Shown here: positions 12,378 through 15,582 of the stretch, piece by piece
Layout: every line of letters starts with the position of its first letter
How positions within the stretch are numbered: position 1 is the first letter of the stretch
Made by a program: the position numbers and the translations under genes
Notes under the pieces: generated by a model
Database searches by the model: none
Told to the model about the DNA's origin: nothing
What the model saw: the letters and a program-made list of their open reading frames with translations, nothing else
NCBI GenBank assembly: GCA_947447385.1
Contig: CANFKN010000011.1
Coordinates: 1-15,582 of the forward strand
Direction of reading: 5' to 3'
From: Microbacteriaceae bacterium
GTDB taxonomy: Bacteria; Actinomycetota; Actinomycetes; Actinomycetales; Microbacteriaceae
DNA: 15,582 nucleotides

Positions 12378-15300
12378 ATGCCTGAAACTTCTTTTCGCCT
12401 AAGTCGCGCAGCCGCCGCCTATCTAGCTGGCCAGGCTGAAACCGAGGTTGATGAGCTTGCTCTGAAACCTGTGTTGTCGCTTGGCGTTGAAGCGGTTGCG
12501 ACTGTGGTTGGCGCCCCAGGCACTGGCAAAACTTTTGCATTGACCGAGTGGGTCAAAGCAGCGGTCAAGGCTGGTCGCCACCCTGACTCGATTTTGGTGA
12601 TTGCTGCAAATCGAAACGCGGCAACCCTGTTGCGCGACAAACTCGCTCTTGAACTTCAGACGGCAACCGGGGGCGCACTAGCTCGCAGCCTAAACTCTTT
12701 CGCTTTTGGCTTGCTTCACTCAGCTGCACTCAAAACCGGCAAGGCTTTGCCAACGCTCATTAGCGGCAGCGAGCAAGATCGCATTCTTGCCCAAATCTTG
12801 GCCGATATCGACCCAACCACAACACCTTTCAACTCTTTGACGCTTGGGTTGTCAGGCTTTCGTTCTGAGGTGCGCGACACCCTTGCCGTGATTCAAGAAC
12901 ATCAGCTTTCGGCTGAGGCACTTCGCGCATTGGCGGTTTCTCACGATCGGGTGACTTGGAGTTTTGCGGCTGACCTTTATGAGCGCTACCTGGCTGTCGT
13001 CGCAGGGCCAGATTATGAACAGCGTTTTGAGCCGAGCATGCTTTTGCACCACGCCCGCGAGCTCATTCTGGCTCAGCCAGAGTTGCTCGATGAAATCGAC
13101 GTGGTTCTAGTTGACGATTCTCAAGAGCTCACACCAGCGGCAGTGAAACTTTTGCGTGCGGTAGCCGAGGCTAAATATTTTTCTGAATCAAAACAAGGCT
13201 CTAGCCGCGGGCTAATTCTCTTTGGCGACCCAGACGTTTCAACCCTCGGTTTTCGAGCTGCCGACCCTCAAACCATGGCCCTGCTAACTCGTGAGATTGC
13301 TTCAAATCGAGGCCAGGCTGCCCAGGTGGTTGCTCTTGAACCTAAGCGCCAAGCGCGCCCAGCTGAACTTAGCGCACTCTTGCTTCGCATCAGCGCGAGC
13401 ATCGACACCGCTCTGGGCGGCACGCAGCGCCGCAGCCTCAGTCAAACAGCTGATGGCAAGAACCCAAGCCCTGCAATTGAAACCGTGGTGTTGCGCGACC
13501 GCGTTTCTGAAATCTCGTGGCTAGCACGTCGCCTGCGCGAGCTGCATCTTTATGGCCAGATCGAATGGGCCGACATTGCCGTGGTGGCTCGAAGCCGCGG
13601 TGAACTCAACCTGCTCGAAACCGCTCTAGCGAGCGAGTCAGTGCCAACTCGAGTTGCCGGCGCTCAAACAGCGTTGCGCGATGAGTTTGCCAGCCGAGCA
13701 CTTTTGCGCATCGCGCAGACCGTGTTGAGCGACGAGCCAGTGACCCACGAGCTCGCCCTTGAGCTTCTCACCTCACCTTATGCAGGGCTCGATAATCTGG
13801 CCATGCGTCGCTTGCGTCGCGTGCTTCGTCGTCAAGAACTTGACGCCGAAGGCAACCGCAACGGCGACGAACTCGTCACCGACCTTTTCGCGGCGGTAGG
13901 TTCGGCAGCAACGCTCGAAAACCCTGAGGGTCGAAAAGCCAACCGCTTCATCAAGACCTTCTTCGAGGCCAAAGCGTTGGCTGCAAAACCGAACTTCAAC
14001 ATCGAAGAGTTGCTATGGTTGATTTTCAATTCGAGCAAGATTGGCAAAACCTGGCAGGCGCTGAGCGAAGGCATCGGCGAGGTGGCATTGCAGGCCAATC
14101 GCAACCTCGACGCCGTAGCTGCACTTTTTGCCGCTGCAAATCGTTTCGTCGAGCGCGACGGCAATGCATCGGCCAAAGATTTCATTGAAAATCAACTCGC
14201 ACTCGGTCTGCCAGAAGACAGTTTGGCGATCACAGATCGAGGCCGCCAAACCGTTCAGTTGCTGACCCCTTCAGGTCTGATTGGCCGTCGGTTCAAGGTC
14301 GTGTGCCTGCCAGCTCTAATCGAAGGTGCGTGGCCAAACCTGCGCCCGCGATCGACTTTGCTAGCGGCTAACGTTTTAGACGGTCTGCTAACTGGTCGCG
14401 TTAGCGATGCCAAGAGTTTCGCGAAATCTGAGTTGCCAGACGAACTTCGCCTTCTTCACAAAGCGGTTGGTGCAGCCAGCCAAAAACTAATCGTGTCTTC
14501 GCATAATGCCGAAGACACTCAAATCTCGCAATTTTTGACTCTCGTCAACGGCGAGGTTCCCGCAACCTCAAGCTTCGAGGGCACCTCGCTCACGTTGCGA
14601 GCTTTGTCGGCCCGATTGCGCCGCGATCTGGCCCAAAGTTATAACAGCGAAACCTCCGAGTCTGCAGCCATTCGCAACCGGTTAACCATGGGCTTGGCAA
14701 AGTTAGCAACGGCAGGCGTCGCAGGTGCTCACCCAGATTCTTGGTATGGCCTCATGCCGCTTTCGAGTGAGACCCCACTGTTTGATCTAAATGATGAGAA
14801 CAGTTTGGTTTATTTGCGGCCATCAGACATCGACAACTTTCTAAAATGCCCGCTCCACTGGTTTATCAACGCTCACGGCGGTAACAGCTCGAGTTTCGAA
14901 GCCAGCCTGGGTTCAATCGTTCACAAGGCGGTTGAGCTTGCAACCAGCGCCGACGAAGCTGAGCTGCTGAAGACAATCGACACCGGTTGGCAGTCGCTTA
15001 CTTTCGAAGCTGATTGGGTTGAGCAAATCGCAAAGCGCAAAGCCAACCGCATGGTTCAAAACGCGCTCGAATATCTCGCTGACTTTGAAAAATCTGGGGG
15101 AGTCGTCATCGGCCGAGAGGTTCCATTCACTTTCACCGTCGATCACGCAATCGTCAACGGCAAAGTCGACCGAATCGAACAACTAGCCGACGGCCGCGTC
15201 ATGATCGTTGACCTAAAGACCGGCACGTTTGAAACTGGTGCGAAAGATGCCAAAGAGCATCCGCAGTTGTTGATGTATCAGTTGGCCTATGAAAACGGCG

Positions 15301-15582
15301 CCTTCGATAAATACATCAAAGAATTTGCACTGCCCGAAACCATTCGTCAGATTGGCATGGGTGAAATCGAGCGACCTCCGTTAGCAGGGGCTCAACTCTG
15401 GTTGATTGCCGACACCAACGTTACAAACGCTCAAGATTCAATCGAGACCAACGAAGAACTTCACGGTTTGGTTGACTCGATTCTCGATTCGGCGACAACA
15501 GGCATGGCATCAAATGTGTTCATCGCCAAACTCAGCTCCCACTGCAATAACGATCAAGCCAATAAGTTTGCCTCGTGTTCGA
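12378..15582 (+). CDS. adnA: AdnA-like UvrD/Rep-family helicase with RecB-type nuclease domain (3' end outside window)
   Basis: About 1068 codons are open from ATG 12378 to the window edge with no stop. The Walker A motif GAPGTGKT is at residues 45-52, with a Walker B-like VLVDDSQELTP near 243-253. In place of the usual DE-x-QD this has DDSQE, so the motor may be weak, as I recall for mycobacterial AdnA. The C-terminal PD-(D/E)xK nuclease shows H849 (GSIVHKAVE), D931 (GKVDRIE) and D945-x-K947 (VDLKTG). C824 (FLKCPLHWF) and cysteines near the window end (C1056, C1067) could hold an iron-sulfur cluster. AdnA with AdnB resects double-strand breaks in actinobacteria. It follows MoeZ by 68 bases, and AdnB is expected next, beyond the edge. 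Confidence 0.85.
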   Translation, partial: MPETSFRLSRAAAAYLAGQAETEVDELALKPVLSLGVEAVATVVGAPGTGKTFALTEWVKAAVKAGRHPDSILVIAANRNAATLLRDKLALELQTATGGALARSLNSFAFGLLHSAALKTGKALPTLISGSEQDRILAQILADIDPTTTPFNSLTLGLSGFRSEVRDTLAVIQEHQLSAEALRALAVSHDRVTWSFAADLYERYLAVVAGPDYEQRFEPSMLLHHARELILAQPELLDEIDVVLVDDSQELTPAAVKLLRAVAEAKYFSESKQGSSRGLILFGDPDVSTLGFRAADPQTMALLTREIASNRGQAAQVVALEPKRQARPAELSALLLRISASIDTALGGTQRRSLSQTADGKNPSPAIETVVLRDRVSEISWLARRLRELHLYGQIEWADIAVVARSRGELNLLETALASESVPTRVAGAQTALRDEFASRALLRIAQTVLSDEPVTHELALELLTSPYAGLDNLAMRRLRRVLRRQELDAEGNRNGDELVTDLFAAVGSAATLENPEGRKANRFIKTFFEAKALAAKPNFNIEELLWLIFNSSKIGKTWQALSEGIGEVALQANRNLDAVAALFAAANRFVERDGNASAKDFIENQLALGLPEDSLAITDRGRQTVQLLTPSGLIGRRFKVVCLPALIEGAWPNLRPRSTLLAANVLDGLLTGRVSDAKSFAKSELPDELRLLHKAVGAASQKLIVSSHNAEDTQISQFLTLVNGEVPATSSFEGTSLTLRALSARLRRDLAQSYNSETSESAAIRNRLTMGLAKLATAGVAGAHPDSWYGLMPLSSETPLFDLNDENSLVYLRPSDIDNFLKCPLHWFINAHGGNSSSFEASLGSIVHKAVELATSADEAELLKTIDTGWQSLTFEADWVEQIAKRKANRMVQNALEYLADFEKSGGVVIGREVPFTFTVDHAIVNGKVDRIEQLADGRVMIVDLKTGTFETGAKDAKEHPQLLMYQLAYENGAFDKYIKEFALPETIRQIGMGEIERPPLAGAQLWLIADTNVTNAQDSIETNEELHGLVDSILDSATTGMASNVFIAKLSSHCNNDQANKFASCS

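Overview
The window looks like chromosomal DNA of an actinobacterium of moderate GC. A small-genome member of the Microbacteriaceae (freshwater Luna/Rhodoluna type) is my best guess. The guess rests on the gene order at the right (DEAD-box RNA helicase, ferritin-like protein, DUF3107, MoeZ, AdnA-like helicase-nuclease), which I recall as conserved from mycobacteria onward, and on frequent GTG/TTG starts. No rRNA, tRNA, CRISPR array or insertion sequence was seen.

Left part (1-3500): the last codons of an upstream gene; a HicA/HicB-type toxin-antitoxin pair joined by an ATGA overlap; a leftward gene encoding a fused HNH-nuclease and HIT-hydrolase protein; then, divergent from it, a tight rightward run of three genes: a 5'(3')-deoxyribonucleotidase, an HD-domain phosphohydrolase of (p)ppGpp-hydrolase type, and a four-helix membrane protein.

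Middle part (3500-8010) is the accessory region. A leftward pair, an XRE regulator and an ImmA/IrrE-type metallopeptidase, is also joined by ATGA. Divergent from it is a rightward three-gene module: (i) a small protein resembling the C-terminal toxin domain of polymorphic toxins, (ii) a 192-residue protein of unknown family that I take as the likely immunity protein, and (iii) a DUF4417 protein. The same three-gene order then occurs a second time with diverged proteins, but there the toxin-like gene has lost its N-terminus. Between the two modules lies a relic of the 3' end of a DEAD-box helicase gene. It encodes the same Gly/Arg tail as the intact helicase that follows the second module. Both modules therefore end exactly against a helicase 3' end, which suggests the modules entered one after the other by recombination within this flanking housekeeping gene. 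This duplicated toxin-like/partner/DUF4417 module is the most interesting object in the window.

Right part (8009-15582): the intact DEAD-box helicase (leftward, TTG start), a divergent ferritin-like protein, a leftward pair of DUF3107 and a small membrane protein, then rightward MoeZ (E1-like adenylyltransferase plus rhodanese) and a long, 3'-truncated AdnA-like helicase-nuclease that runs off the window. These are housekeeping genes for RNA handling, sulfur-carrier activation and double-strand break processing.
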